A DNA stretch of 64,000 nucleotides. Source: Bacteroidales bacterium UBA6445. Its GTDB lineage: Bacteria; Bacteroidota; Bacteroidia; Bacteroidales; UBA932. A model generated the notes under the pieces. That model made no database searches, was not told the DNA's origin, and worked only from the letters and a program-made list of their open reading frames with translations. This document shows positions 1-8,859 of the stretch, in pieces. The stretch lies in NCBI GenBank assembly GCA_002439585.1, contig DJOF01000003.1:232710-296709 (forward strand), given 5' to 3'. The stretch's first letter is position 1; each line of letters starts with the position of its first letter. The position numbers were made by a program, and so were the translations under genes.

Positions 1-2097
1 GAGGTATATGACTGCAATTACGAGGGCAAGTATCGCAATAGGCACTATGATTTTCCAAGCCTTTGGCTTATCCTTGTAAGGGTCAGCAAGCCGAAGTTTC
101 GGATATTTGGCGACAGTGGTAAGTTTCTTGCCAAAAAGAATATTCACAGAGATTCTTGCATTGATTGCCCAACCGTTGGCATTGAGAATAGGTCCGAGAT
201 CACGTTTTCTTAACTTAAGCCATGCCGAGAGGCAAGACGGACCTGAGATTACGATCACAATTCCGCATAAGGCTGCTAACTGTATAAGGAAAGGTGTCGT
301 CTTGATGCCTGTAAGTATGCTGGTTATGAATGAGCCTATGTAGCCTATGGCCATACCTATGGCGGCAAATATTCCGGCAAATTTTGCTATATCGAAAGCT
401 TGTTGTTTCTTTGCTGGGTCAGTCGGTGCAGTTCCGGCTGCCCCAGCAGTGGCTGAAGGGGCAGTCTGAGCGGCAGACTTTACCTGAGCCTGAAGACCGG
501 CTGTGACTTTGGCATCTTTCTCAGCGGCAGATTTGTTCAGAAGACCAGCGCAGAATTGTCCTGCTTTGCGGTAAGGAGCCCAGAACGCCTGTCCGAGATT
601 GATGGGATTGTCCACTATCCTGGTGACCGTGGCATTCCACTCATTTTCCTCGAGGTCATAGAAGAGGCCGTTCTTGCCGGGGCGCAAGGAAGCGATATCC
701 CCGTCTGTCATAGCGGCGACTATATTCATTGTCTCTGTCCCTGATTTGGATGTGCATTGGCAATATATGAGGAACATTCCGCTAAGTGCTGGTATGTCGG
801 CCTGCCTAGACGGGTCATTTACCTTGATACACAGGTCGCAGCACCTTTGGTCAATGTACAGACGCCCCTGCTCGAAGAGAGCTCGCTTTCCTGGTGCTCT
901 CTCATAGAAGTCGCTCATTATCACGAAGTTCTTGAGAATCCTAAAGAAATCTCTCTTGAGCAGAAGAAAATCAAGAACCGCCTCTATAGCTTCGGATTCA
1001 TCTTTGAGAGCGAGATCCTCTGCAATCAAGGCGTCAATTGAGTCCTTAGGTACAGAAAGCAGAATATCATCGATTCTATTGATACCGAGCGAAGCGACTG
1101 ACTTGCCTTTCTCGGCATGGAGCCAGGCTTCGTATCCTGTAAATGACTTCTTGGCAGCATTCCATCCTGCCTCATCAAGACTTCCGTCCTCTGATGCATT
1201 GCCAAGGACTAGTGCTGCAAAGGCAATGAACCTGCCTTGCCATGCCGGATTGAGGGCGTTGAAATGTATGATTCCTGCAGCTTCCGGTTTTGCGATCGGG
1301 CATGCTTCTATCTGCTCTATGGAAGTGATGACTACTTCAGCCTCCTTTGCCGCGATGCTGTCGAAGCGGATAAGGCGGCAGCGTGTGAAGAAGTCGTCAA
1401 CTTTGTCCCTGATTGCGGCAAAAGTTTCATATGCCTTGGAGGTTTTATCATTGTAGGGAAGAGTCTCAGGAGACTCACCGGAGTGATACCATGACGAGTA
1501 GTCAGAGCAGGCTGAATAAAAATTTCCTATTAGAGTAGAGTCTATTCCATCTTCTCCGCTTCTGTCAGGTACATGTCCTATAGTAGTCATGCAGTCCCGG
1601 ATGACCTGTTTGATGGCCTCATCGTCTGTGGATGATGGCGTTATGACACCGTCTCCATTGAATCTTGTCCCGTCAAAAATGTTCTTGCCGTCAGATACGT
1701 CTTCTATGGATATGGCAGCAGCCTCCGGACAGCCTTTATTTTCCAATATCTTCTTTGCAGAATTGTATATGCGTCTGCCATGTATATCAGTGATATCGAT
1801 GGCATCTAGAGCTATACTACCGTCTTCATCGAGAATCAGATCTTTGTCTTTGAGCAGGGGAGTGAGGCCTTTGGCTGTCTTCATCACATCATCGGCAGAT
1901 ATGTAGCCGTCTCCTGTGACGTCAAGAATCTTCAGAGTACGTGGATCTATTCTAAGCTCGGATGCCGGACAACCCAAGACTGTCCAACATGTTCTGTCGA
2001 GTTCTCCGAGATGTGCTATGTCTTCTCCGCTGCAGATTCGTACGCGGATTGTCCCGCCAAGGGAGCAGAACTGCCATTTGTATCTTTCAGTTGCCAT
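1..2097 (-). CDS. EF-hand-like membrane protein, C-terminus outside window
   Basis: One open frame runs 699 codons from ATG at 2097 off the left edge without a stop, so the product is at least 699 residues. Residues 59-70 (DVTGDGYISADD) fit a calcium-binding EF-hand or dockerin-like loop, and residues 142-152 end in NGDGVI, a second acidic loop. A long soluble stretch without a motif I recognise follows, then an Ala/Thr/Pro/Gln-rich linker near 530-565 and hydrophobic segments near 573-597, 602-627 and 683-699. The visible C-terminal part is therefore probably membrane-embedded. The gene begins 7 nt after the antiporter stop and is the last visible member of a four-gene operon. I do not recognise the family. 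Calcium binding is inferred from the loops only. Confidence 0.72.
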   Translation of the reverse strand, partial: MATERYKWQFCSLGGTIRVRICSGEDIAHLGELDRTCWTVLGCPASELRIDPRTLKILDVTGDGYISADDVMKTAKGLTPLLKDKDLILDEDGSIALDAIDITDIHGRRIYNSAKKILENKGCPEAAAISIEDVSDGKNIFDGTRFNGDGVITPSSTDDEAIKQVIRDCMTTIGHVPDRSGEDGIDSTLIGNFYSACSDYSSWYHSGESPETLPYNDKTSKAYETFAAIRDKVDDFFTRCRLIRFDSIAAKEAEVVITSIEQIEACPIAKPEAAGIIHFNALNPAWQGRFIAFAALVLGNASEDGSLDEAGWNAAKKSFTGYEAWLHAEKGKSVASLGINRIDDILLSVPKDSIDALIAEDLALKDESEAIEAVLDFLLLKRDFFRILKNFVIMSDFYERAPGKRALFEQGRLYIDQRCCDLCIKVNDPSRQADIPALSGMFLIYCQCTSKSGTETMNIVAAMTDGDIASLRPGKNGLFYDLEENEWNATVTRIVDNPINLGQAFWAPYRKAGQFCAGLLNKSAAEKDAKVTAGLQAQVKSAAQTAPSATAGAAGTAPTDPAKKQQAFDIAKFAGIFAAIGMAIGYIGSFITSILTGIKTTPFLIQLAALCGIVIVISGPSCLSAWLKLRKRDLGPILNANGWAINARISVNILFGKKLTTVAKYPKLRLADPYKDKPKAWKIIVPIAILALVIAVIYL

Positions 2098-2104
2098 AAG
2101 ATAA

Positions 2105-3286
2105 TCATTTATTGTCGCTGTAGCTCTTGAGGGCTAAGTGTCGCACTATCATCACAAAACCACCAGTCAATATAAGGTTGAGCACGATTGTCAGCACAGA
2201 TATGAGCAGTGCCGGACCACCAAGACTGTATCCTATTGCTATGAATATGACACCGGCCCCGACTTCTCCTCTTGTGAACATGCCGATTGAAAGGGCGAGC
2301 CTTTCTGAAAATTTCCTGTCACGATAGAAGAATATGGGCATCAGTTTCCCTATGTTTGAGAGAGTTGATACCGCGACGACATGCAGTGCGATCATTCCCC
2401 AAGACATCATGGGCATTGAACCGGTAATGGACGTTGCGTCATCGCCGGCATTAAGGTCGATGCTGATAAAGAGTGGCATGCTGATGCCTACAAGGAACAT
2501 AAATAGATAGGATATCGCTGTCGAGACCCGGTATTCAGTGCGAGACTCGGTGTGCCGTGGAGTCATTATCATACCCATGACGAATGCAGGTAGCAGCACT
2601 TCTATATGTACGGCATCTTCGGCTCCCAAGAAATGCTTTGAGGCAAGGTAAATGCCTTGTGTCACGGCAATGACTGCTACTGAGTAGGCGAGTATGGCTT
2701 TCCAGTCCTGCCTTATGTTGAAAGAGGACATTTTCTTCCATCCGAAGGCGAGCAGTAGCACGACAACTCCTAAGATTACTCCCATCTGCCACTTCATTCC
2801 TATCATCAGTATCTGAAGAGGGATCATCAGCAGTATGGTATCGAGGTCATCGAAGATTGCGAGAACCTGTATCTTCTTGTACATCCAGCTGGACTTGAGA
2901 TTCATCGCAGCAAGCATGGTAAATAGGATTCCGGCAGATGTCGGTGCCGCAAACCGGCTCATCAGCAGATTTTCCTTCCATGCCTCCCAGCTTCCCCAAT
3001 ATTCTGGTGGAAGGAGTACGAAGACGTAGTACAAGGCAATCAGAAGCCACGGCATAGCAGCCGTAACCATGGCTATGAAGTAGTCGAGTGCATAAGAGCG
3101 GAGTCTGCTCCTGTCAAGCTCGAATTCTCGTCCGACATTGATCATTATGAATGCAAGACATACATAGAGCAAGGTGTCTGTGATACCCTTTACCGTATGA
3201 TATGAGTTTCCTGCAACGTGGGGCAAGAGCTGTGAGGCTACAAGTCCTATGATAAGGAACAGCGAGAATGTCAGTACTTTCTTCAT
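2105..3286 (-). CDS. Cation:proton antiporter (Na+/H+ exchanger family)
   Basis: This 393-residue inner-membrane protein is almost entirely hydrophobic helices, with a length and segment pattern like the CPA-type sodium/hydrogen exchanger domain. Near residue 145 is the sequence AIFDDLDTILLMIP, where an acidic Asp-Asp pair sits inside a helix as in the ion-binding site of these carriers. A second characteristic stretch is FTRGEVGAGVIFIAIGYSLGG near 340-360. It probably exchanges Na+ or K+ for protons; the ion cannot be read from sequence. It lies 3 nt downstream of the PCMD lipoprotein and 7 nt upstream of the EF-hand-like gene, so all are likely on one transcript. Coupling of an antiporter to surface lipoproteins is unusual and may mean the operon handles an ion gradient or ion sensing. 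Confidence 0.85.
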   Translation of the reverse strand: MKKVLTFSLFLIIGLVASQLLPHVAGNSYHTVKGITDTLLYVCLAFIMINVGREFELDRSRLRSYALDYFIAMVTAAMPWLLIALYYVFVLLPPEYWGSWEAWKENLLMSRFAAPTSAGILFTMLAAMNLKSSWMYKKIQVLAIFDDLDTILLMIPLQILMIGMKWQMGVILGVVVLLLAFGWKKMSSFNIRQDWKAILAYSVAVIAVTQGIYLASKHFLGAEDAVHIEVLLPAFVMGMIMTPRHTESRTEYRVSTAISYLFMFLVGISMPLFISIDLNAGDDATSITGSMPMMSWGMIALHVVAVSTLSNIGKLMPIFFYRDRKFSERLALSIGMFTRGEVGAGVIFIAIGYSLGGPALLISVLTIVLNLILTGGFVMIVRHLALKSYSDNK

Positions 3287-3289
3287 CTT

Positions 3290-4396
3290 CTAATACTTGA
3301 GTGACATCTCATCGAGATACAGAGCTGTGCCGTTGCCTCCAGTGAAATAGTCTCCGTAACGGCTTGCAGCAGCTACAATTACTATTACGCTTGGAGTCCT
3401 GTCGTTGAAATATTCAATGTCAATGTTGAATTCCCTGTAGTTGTCCATCCACTCGCTGAACTCGAAGTTGCCGCGTCCGATGATTGCCGGATCATTGTCG
3501 AAATCTATGAACTGTTTCTTGTCATTGATCACATGGAAACGCCCCTTCTCATCTATTGCCCCTTCGGGATATCCGTCCCATTTGTTCTTGTCCCAGTCAG
3601 CGAGGAATATCTGAATCTGTCCGGTATCCATGCTGCCGAGCAGATGCTTGTACTCATCATTTTTCGCTATGTCTATCTTGACAGGCTGGTAGCAATAATA
3701 TCCGTGTAGGGATTTCGGCCTTGCAGAGAACGGAATACCCCAAGCAATCTCGGCACCGCTTGTTCCGTTAGTCTTGATGAACTCACCTGTAAACAAAGTA
3801 CCTGTAGCGAACTGGATAAGCACGTTCTTACTTTCGAGCTTTGCCGCCTTCTTGCCTTGCCCAGGTACAGCCACGAATGTGGAATCTGGAGTAGTGACGC
3901 TTACTGTGACTCCAATTTTGATGTTTGGAGTAGCCCAAATGCTTTTCTCAGAGTCAGATACATTCCTCCCATATACTCTCCACAGATCTCCTTCTTTGTA
4001 CCAGTCGTCAATGCTCATATTGTAGAGTTGCGGCTCTGGAGAAGGGGCCTGCCCCTTTACGGCTATGATCTTCCATTCATAAGTCCTAAATGCCTGAAGC
4101 CTAATGGTGAGGGTATCTGTCAGATTGACCTTGTCTCCGGCAGCAAGAAGACTCTGAATCCCTTTAGTCGCTGAAGAGTATTTTACCTTGGATATCGTAA
4201 GAGACGAAAAATCATCTGTCTCCTCCGGCATCGTCACCGTTACAGTCAACATTGATGTGTTGATAGATGAACTTATCTGACCTTCGATCTCGAAAGTCTC
4301 GAAGCCTGCTACGTCGTCAGGAAGCATCATGTCATTGTCAATCTTGCAGGCACCGGCTGCCATGGCCAGTCCTAACCAAAGAAGAAGGCGTCTCAT
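3290..4396 (-). CDS. PCMD-domain surface lipoprotein
   Basis: 368 residues. The N-terminus MRRLLLWLGLAMAAGAC is a lipoprotein signal with the lipid-anchored Cys at 17. The C-terminal half matches the putative carbohydrate metabolism domain (PCMD) of Bacteroidetes: a QIQIFLADWD stretch, an IIGRGNFEFSEW stretch and the closing GDYFTGGNGTALYLDEMSLKY-like end, a beta-sandwich signature of the family. The N-terminal half is Ig-like beta structure. It probably sits on the cell surface and binds a glycan or protein; no enzymatic motif is visible. Its start codon directly abuts the stop of the barrel gene, so translational coupling is likely. Family assignment is from pattern recall; function is unproven for the family. 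Confidence 0.75.
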   Translation of the reverse strand: MRRLLLWLGLAMAAGACKIDNDMMLPDDVAGFETFEIEGQISSSINTSMLTVTVTMPEETDDFSSLTISKVKYSSATKGIQSLLAAGDKVNLTDTLTIRLQAFRTYEWKIIAVKGQAPSPEPQLYNMSIDDWYKEGDLWRVYGRNVSDSEKSIWATPNIKIGVTVSVTTPDSTFVAVPGQGKKAAKLESKNVLIQFATGTLFTGEFIKTNGTSGAEIAWGIPFSARPKSLHGYYCYQPVKIDIAKNDEYKHLLGSMDTGQIQIFLADWDKNKWDGYPEGAIDEKGRFHVINDKKQFIDFDNDPAIIGRGNFEFSEWMDNYREFNIDIEYFNDRTPSVIVIVAAASRYGDYFTGGNGTALYLDEMSLKY

Positions 4397-5173
4397 CTAC
4401 TGTGCCCTCCCGACTTGAAAGTAGTACATGATAGAGAAGCTGAGTCCCAACAGATTAGGCTTGAATGTAGTGCCGAAATGTGACAGAGAACTCGTGTATA
4501 CCTGATTTTTGGTCTGTTTGGTATAGGAATAGTTGCATTCCAATACGCTCAAGGCTAATTCAAATGACAAATTGTTAGTAAGGAAAGCTGTAATGCCCGG
4601 ATATAGTCCGATATTAAGGGCATATGAGTCGGAGAATGTACCGTCTTTCTCACCATTTTTCATCTGGAAGGATTTGCCTTGCGATACTGTGCCTCCTAAC
4701 CTCACTTCATTGAAAAGGCCGAAAACCCTGCTTCCGAAGAGCGGAATATAGTTGCGTACAGCAAGTTGCCCGGAATATCCCTGGCTCTTGAGATAACGGT
4801 TGGACAAGTCAAAGTTGTTCTCAGAGTCAAGGCTCAGAGACGCCCCGTCCACGTTGAGTGCTGAGTAATTGTATCCGAACCTTGCTCCGATGGCCGTGTT
4901 GTTGCTTATGAAGTAGAAAACTGCCGGAGAAATCTTCACTGTGGAAAGGTCTCCCTGCAACCCTGTAAGCAAGGACGCTATCTCGTAACCGACATCACCG
5001 TTGCCGGCGGAATAATGGCTGTACGAAATTGATATCCCAGCATTCATCATTCCTTTGGGGACAAATACTGCGCTCGCGTTCCCTAGACCGCGGTCAAATC
5101 TTTTCTTAGGCGTGCCTGCATAAGATGTGCATACGGCTGCAAGCAATAGAACCAAGACTGCCAATCGCTTCAT
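4397..5173 (-). CDS. Outer-membrane beta-barrel protein
   Basis: 258 residues with a clear Sec signal (MKRLAVLVLLLAAVCTSYA, cleavage after about 19). The rest alternates hydrophobic and polar residues, with aromatic girdle residues and Gly-rich turns, and ends in strands such as NLLGLSFSIMYYFQVG, typical of 8-12-stranded barrels. No conserved catalytic motif was seen. It is the first gene of the minus-strand operon with the PCMD lipoprotein, antiporter and EF-hand-like protein, and a good promoter lies 30 nt upstream. Barrel plus lipoprotein is a common surface pairing in Bacteroidales, but the partner substrate is unknown. The start is fixed by the signal peptide. Confidence 0.75.
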   Translation of the reverse strand: MKRLAVLVLLLAAVCTSYAGTPKKRFDRGLGNASAVFVPKGMMNAGISISYSHYSAGNGDVGYEIASLLTGLQGDLSTVKISPAVFYFISNNTAIGARFGYNYSALNVDGASLSLDSENNFDLSNRYLKSQGYSGQLAVRNYIPLFGSRVFGLFNEVRLGGTVSQGKSFQMKNGEKDGTFSDSYALNIGLYPGITAFLTNNLSFELALSVLECNYSYTKQTKNQVYTSSLSHFGTTFKPNLLGLSFSIMYYFQVGRAQ

Positions 5174-5202
5174 CTTCTTGTTTTTTTACTTGTTAAATCA
5201 GA

Positions 5203-5233
5203 CAAAAGTATGATAATATTTTGATATGGGCAA
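5203..5233 (-). promoter_or_regulatory. Bacteroidetes-type promoter for the barrel operon
   Basis: Read on the minus strand: TTG at 5233-5231, a 20-nt spacer, then TACTTTTG at 5210-5203, matching TTG-N19-21-TAnnTTTG. Transcription would start about 7 nt downstream, giving a short leader before the ATG at 5173. Confidence 0.7.
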
Positions 5234-5294
5234 CATCTTAGACCGTAGGAAAAAATTAATGCCATTAATAATTACAGGATTGTATGGATTTTGC

Positions 5295-5302
5295 TATCTT
5301 TG
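5295..5302 (+). promoter_or_regulatory. -7 element upstream of ferredoxin
   Basis: TATCTTTG fits TAnnTTTG and lies 28 nt before the ferredoxin start. No matching TTTG -33 element was found at 19-21 nt, so only the -7 half is supported. Confidence 0.5.
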
Positions 5303-5330
5303 CAAGATACAATAATAAAAAGGACTAATT

Positions 5331-5507
5331 ATGGCTTACAAAATTTCTGAAACAGACTGTGTCGCTTGTGGCACTTGTATAGGTGAATGCCCTGCAGGCG
5401 CAATCTCTGAAGGTGATGTATATCACATTGATCCCAATCTTTGCATAGACTGCGGCACATGTGCAAGCGTATGCCCTGCTGGAGCAATCCATCCTGCAGA
5501 TGAGTAG
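5331..5507 (+). CDS. 2[4Fe-4S] ferredoxin, 58 aa
   Basis: Short gene encoding a bacterial 2[4Fe-4S] ferredoxin. Two CxxCxxCxxxCP motifs are present, with Cys at 10, 13, 16, 20 and at 38, 41, 44, 48, spaced as in clostridial-type ferredoxins of 55-60 residues. Each cluster is bound by three Cys of one motif and the last Cys of the other. It acts as a cytoplasmic low-potential electron carrier, for example for pyruvate:ferredoxin oxidoreductase or hydrogenases in an anaerobe. It is monocistronic, with a TATCTTTG element upstream and a strong hairpin terminator 39 nt downstream. The start ATG follows an A-rich leader typical of the phylum. Confidence 0.95.
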   Translation: MAYKISETDCVACGTCIGECPAGAISEGDVYHIDPNLCIDCGTCASVCPAGAIHPADE

Positions 5508-5546
5508 CAGCACAAATGAAGCCTTATAGGCTTACGAATACATAAA

Positions 5547-5586
5547 AGAAAGACGATTAGAAATTTCTAATCGTCTTTCTGCTTTT
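5547..5586 (+). terminator. Rho-independent terminator after ferredoxin
   Basis: A perfect 34-nt palindrome at 5547-5580, centred on AAATTT, is followed by GC and a run of six T (5583-5588 region). It lies just downstream of the ferredoxin stop. Confidence 0.85.
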
Positions 5587-5755
5587 TTAGAAACTGTTTG
5601 AAATTTAGAAGTTGTTTTGAAAAGTTTCAACTCTTGGTCCTTTCAGGCCATTTTTATCTTTGTCATCAGTCGAGCACCTCCAATACATTTCTTTCTCCAA
5701 AGTCGGAACTGCCTCGTCAGACTTTGGTCGTCAGTTAGCTCGGCTTCTTATTAGG
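5586..5755 (+). repeat. Interspersed repeat family, copy A
   Basis: First of four copies. The left end reads TAGAAACTGTTTGAAA followed by a second similar unit (TTTAGAAGTTGTTTTGAAA). The core has TTTCAGGCCATTTTTATCTTTG, then CAAAGTCGG. It shares a long right-hand segment (GTCAG...TTAGCTCGGC) with copy C, but its right terminal repeat is missing, so it looks truncated. Its core contains TATCTTTG with a TTG 18 nt upstream, a near-consensus outward promoter. It lies between the ferredoxin terminator and the M16 terminator and fills most of a 338-bp gap. Confidence 0.75.
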
Positions 5756-5772
5756 TTGATACTATAGACACA

Positions 5773-5802
5773 TAAAAGGGACGGCTCACTCGAGCCGTCC
5801 CT
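5773..5802 (-). terminator. Terminator after M16 peptidase gene
   Basis: An 11-bp stem (5777-5787 with 5792-5802, AGGGACGGCTC) with a 4-nt loop, followed on the minus strand by TTTT. It is 44 nt beyond the M16 stop codon. Confidence 0.8.
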
Positions 5803-5845
5803 AAGTATTCAGCTAGTCTCAGGGTCTAGCTTTAGAAATGTCTTT

Positions 5846-8674
5846 TTATTCTTTGTCAGAAGCCTCCTCAGGGCGCATGATTATTGTTTTGGCGGATTTG
5901 GAGGCAAGTGTTGTCTTCAGTATCGCTGAGACATCCTCCGGCTTCAATGCCTTGATAGCTTCTTCGTAGTCCTTGTCATAGTCGATGCCGTAAAGCTCTA
6001 TATATCGTAGAGATGTCTGCCACCAGCCATTTTTAATCCTTGACTCATGGAGGTTCTTGTCGAGGTTCTTCACGGCCATGTCGAACTCATCTTTTGTCGG
6101 GCCTATATTGGCCAGAGAATCAAGTCCTTCGTGGCTGAGTTTCACAAGCTTGTCGGCTGACTCAGGGTTGGTCTCGAACGATATCTGGAATGAAGCCTCG
6201 ACATGAGGCAAGATACTACTTACACTTCCATAAGTCGAAGCTCCATAAGTACCACCTTCCTCTTCTCTTAGGCTCTTTGTGTATCTCATGTCAAGTATAT
6301 AGGAAGCTGCAGAGAGTGCTATGTCCTCTTTTACTGTATATTCCTTGAGAGGTGCATTGAAAAACTCAACAACGGTTACCTTTGGAGTTTGCATTGCGAC
6401 AGTGAAGTCCTCAACTACGGTGCCCGGAAGGTAGTCGGTCTTGGGATCTGTCCACTTCAGAGGCTTGCGGCCTTTCTTGATGGATCCGAGATATTTCTCC
6501 ACAAGGGGAAGAAGTTCATCTGTGTTGAAGTCTCCGCAGAATATTACTGTAGCACCTGCAGCATCGTTGAATAGCATCTTGTAATCTTTCTCGATAGTAG
6601 CAAGGTTGGCTTCTTCAAGAATCTCTTCCGAGATCAATCTGGTCCTTGGGTTGTCACCATATATGACTTTGTTGATAGCCTTTGAAAGCTGGTAGTTGGG
6701 CTGCTGTACATAGTTAGGAACAATTGCCTTGAGCTGGCTGATTGCCTGATCGAACTCTGCCTGATCGAAGCGGGGCTCTGCAAAATACAGATAAGCAAGC
6801 TGTAGGGCTGTCTCTATGTCCTTAGGTGCAGCATATCCGTTAAGGCCGTGCCTAAGGGTGGAGATATATGGATTTACCGATACGTTCTTTCCCGCGAGCA
6901 TCTTGCCTGTAACTGTTCCTGAGAAACCTGCAATGCCGGAGTAGTTGCGGAAAGCAGCCCATACGTTTGAGTCGAAGCTTGCAAGATCAGCGGTAGGGAT
7001 GAGAGACTCTCCGCCATGCTTGAACAGCTCGAAGACAATCTTGTTCTTCTCATCTGATGACGGACGGAATATAGCCTTAAGGCCGTTCTTCAACTCTACG
7101 ACTGTGCTTCCGTACGCGCCCTCGGTGCGGCTCTTGATCGCGCTACCCTTAAGGGTGGAGGGGTCGATGAATGTGCTGTCGATCTTCTCGATGGCATTGG
7201 GCTTTATCTCGGAAGCGAGTACTTCTGATATGGCCTGCTTGAAATCTTCGGCCGTAGGATGCGTGAGACCCTCTTTCTCGGGAGCGTTGTAAATTACGAT
7301 CATGTTAGAGTCCGGGATCATTTGAGCTACGGTCTGATTGATAGCCTGTGAAGGAATTATCGCAAAAAGCTGCTTTACAAGCTCATACTCCTCACTCGGC
7401 TTCATGTATGCGTAGTTGTCGAAGAAATTGTTGATAAGCGGGTACACAAGCTCGGGACTCGTTCTGGTATCCTCTTTCTTCGCTTCGTCTTCATAGTGGG
7501 AGAGGATGTTGTCCTTTGCCCTCTGTATCTCGTCATCGGTGAAGCCGAATTTCTTCATCTTCTCAATCTCGGTGAGGAATGTCTTGAATCCCTTGATGGC
7601 CTCACCTTCATGCACATTGAGATCTCCAGCTACAACTCTTGAGGTTTCGCATATGTTGCCTGTACCGAGACTGGCAGATGTGAACGGAGCATCTGCAGAC
7701 GCCATTATGTCCTGGAATCTCTCGTTCATTACCGATGATACGATATTGCTTACAAGGTCGTCAATCTCACCTATCATGGTGTTGTTGTACTTCTCTGGAA
7801 GAGGTTCTGACTTCCAATATACAGAGACGGAAGTCGAAACTGCCTCGGGATCTGTAATGATACCTATGAGCGGCTCTTTGTTGTCAGGAATCTTGATCAC
7901 GTCTTTCTGCTTTGGATTGACTGCGGCCGGGATATCGGAGAAAATCTCTTTGATCTTGCTTTCTACATATGCTGGGTCGACATCACCCACAACAATGAGT
8001 GCCTGCATGTCAGGTCTGTACCAAGTATGATAGAAGTTTGTAAGACTCTCGGGCTTGAATGTCTTGAGATTCTCTTCACTTCCGATTACTGTTGTGGTAG
8101 CATATTTCGTGTCACCGTAGAGATATTTGCCTGCTGCTTCTCTCATTCTCCATGACGCGGTGTTGCGGCTTCTTTTCTCCTCGAGTATGACGCCCCTTTC
8201 CTTGTCTATCTCCTTTGGGTCGCAGTTGACGAAATGAGAGTAGTCGTGCATGATAAGGATACATGTGTCGATGACAGTAGGGCGTATCAGAGGAATATTG
8301 TTGAGCATGTACACTGTCTGCTCAACGCCTGTAGATGCATTGATATTGCCACCGAATGAGGCTCCGATGCTCTGCAGATAGTCTAATATACCCTTATCCG
8401 GGAAATTCTTGGTGCCGTTGAAGCACATGTGTTCGAGGAAATGTGCAAGTCCGTCCTGATCCGGAGTCTCCTGGAGTGCTCCGACATTGGTTGCCAAATA
8501 GAACTCGGCCCTCTGTGCGGGCAGTGCGTTCTTCATAATGTAGTAGGTGAGCCCGTTGTCAAGCTTTCCTTTGATGACTGCTGGGTCGTTGGGCAGTGGC
8601 TGATCCATCTGGGCATATGCGTTGTATGCCAGTGATGTAACCATTGCCACGATGATTAGTAATAATCGCCTCAT
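5846..8674 (-). CDS. M16-family zinc metallopeptidase, secreted
   Basis: 942 residues from the ATG at 8674, chosen because it gives a clean signal peptide (MRRLLLIIVAMVTSLAYNAYA); an upstream in-frame ATG at 8710 would add 12 unlikely residues. The zinc site HFLEH is at residues 78-82 (inverted HxxEH motif of pitrilysin-like enzymes), with a downstream Glu in the ERGVILEEKRSR region near 160. The length fits a two-lobe, four-domain PqqL-like periplasmic peptidase with an inactive C-terminal half. It probably degrades peptides in the periplasm or at the surface. It is monocistronic, with a terminator 44 nt downstream and a hairpin in its leader, and is divergent from the TPR gene. Confidence 0.92.
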   Translation of the reverse strand: MRRLLLIIVAMVTSLAYNAYAQMDQPLPNDPAVIKGKLDNGLTYYIMKNALPAQRAEFYLATNVGALQETPDQDGLAHFLEHMCFNGTKNFPDKGILDYLQSIGASFGGNINASTGVEQTVYMLNNIPLIRPTVIDTCILIMHDYSHFVNCDPKEIDKERGVILEEKRSRNTASWRMREAAGKYLYGDTKYATTTVIGSEENLKTFKPESLTNFYHTWYRPDMQALIVVGDVDPAYVESKIKEIFSDIPAAVNPKQKDVIKIPDNKEPLIGIITDPEAVSTSVSVYWKSEPLPEKYNNTMIGEIDDLVSNIVSSVMNERFQDIMASADAPFTSASLGTGNICETSRVVAGDLNVHEGEAIKGFKTFLTEIEKMKKFGFTDDEIQRAKDNILSHYEDEAKKEDTRTSPELVYPLINNFFDNYAYMKPSEEYELVKQLFAIIPSQAINQTVAQMIPDSNMIVIYNAPEKEGLTHPTAEDFKQAISEVLASEIKPNAIEKIDSTFIDPSTLKGSAIKSRTEGAYGSTVVELKNGLKAIFRPSSDEKNKIVFELFKHGGESLIPTADLASFDSNVWAAFRNYSGIAGFSGTVTGKMLAGKNVSVNPYISTLRHGLNGYAAPKDIETALQLAYLYFAEPRFDQAEFDQAISQLKAIVPNYVQQPNYQLSKAINKVIYGDNPRTRLISEEILEEANLATIEKDYKMLFNDAAGATVIFCGDFNTDELLPLVEKYLGSIKKGRKPLKWTDPKTDYLPGTVVEDFTVAMQTPKVTVVEFFNAPLKEYTVKEDIALSAASYILDMRYTKSLREEEGGTYGASTYGSVSSILPHVEASFQISFETNPESADKLVKLSHEGLDSLANIGPTKDEFDMAVKNLDKNLHESRIKNGWWQTSLRYIELYGIDYDKDYEEAIKALKPEDVSAILKTTLASKSAKTIIMRPEEASDKE

Positions 8675-8718
8675 ATAAATAATAAGTAATAAAAAATATT
8701 CACTTGTCAAGGCATAGC

Positions 8719-8738
8719 GGACGCTGGTACAAGCGTCC
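8719..8738 (-). other. Hairpin in the leader of the M16 gene
   Basis: A perfect 7-bp stem (GGACGCT/AGCGTCC) with a 6-nt loop lies 45-64 nt upstream of the M16 start. No T-run follows it closely. It could affect mRNA stability or be chance; no function is assigned. Confidence 0.35.
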
Positions 8739-8795
8739 AGACCTAAAAATCATTGCAATTTAAGCTTTTTCATTCACTAATACAAATAGGGTATG

Positions 8796-8826
8796 TTGCA
8801 TTATAGAGCGGAATTGTATAAATTTG
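8796..8826 (+). promoter_or_regulatory. Bacteroidetes-type promoter for the TPR-yebC unit
   Basis: TTG at 8796-8798, a 20-nt spacer, and TAAATTTG at 8819-8826 match the consensus closely. This places transcription start near 8833 and rules out the upstream TTG codon at 8824 as a translation start. Confidence 0.75.
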
Positions 8827-8859
8827 CAGACTACATTTGAAATAAAACGTATATACAAT

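Noticed and set aside
932..1456. 174-codon plus-strand frame
   Set aside because: The minus strand is open without interruption for 699 codons here; the plus frame is low-complexity Ser/Ala-rich shadow.
8719..8738. Hairpin upstream of M16 as a terminator or tRNA-like element
   Set aside because: Only 7 bp, no T-run and no cloverleaf; kept as an unassigned hairpin only.
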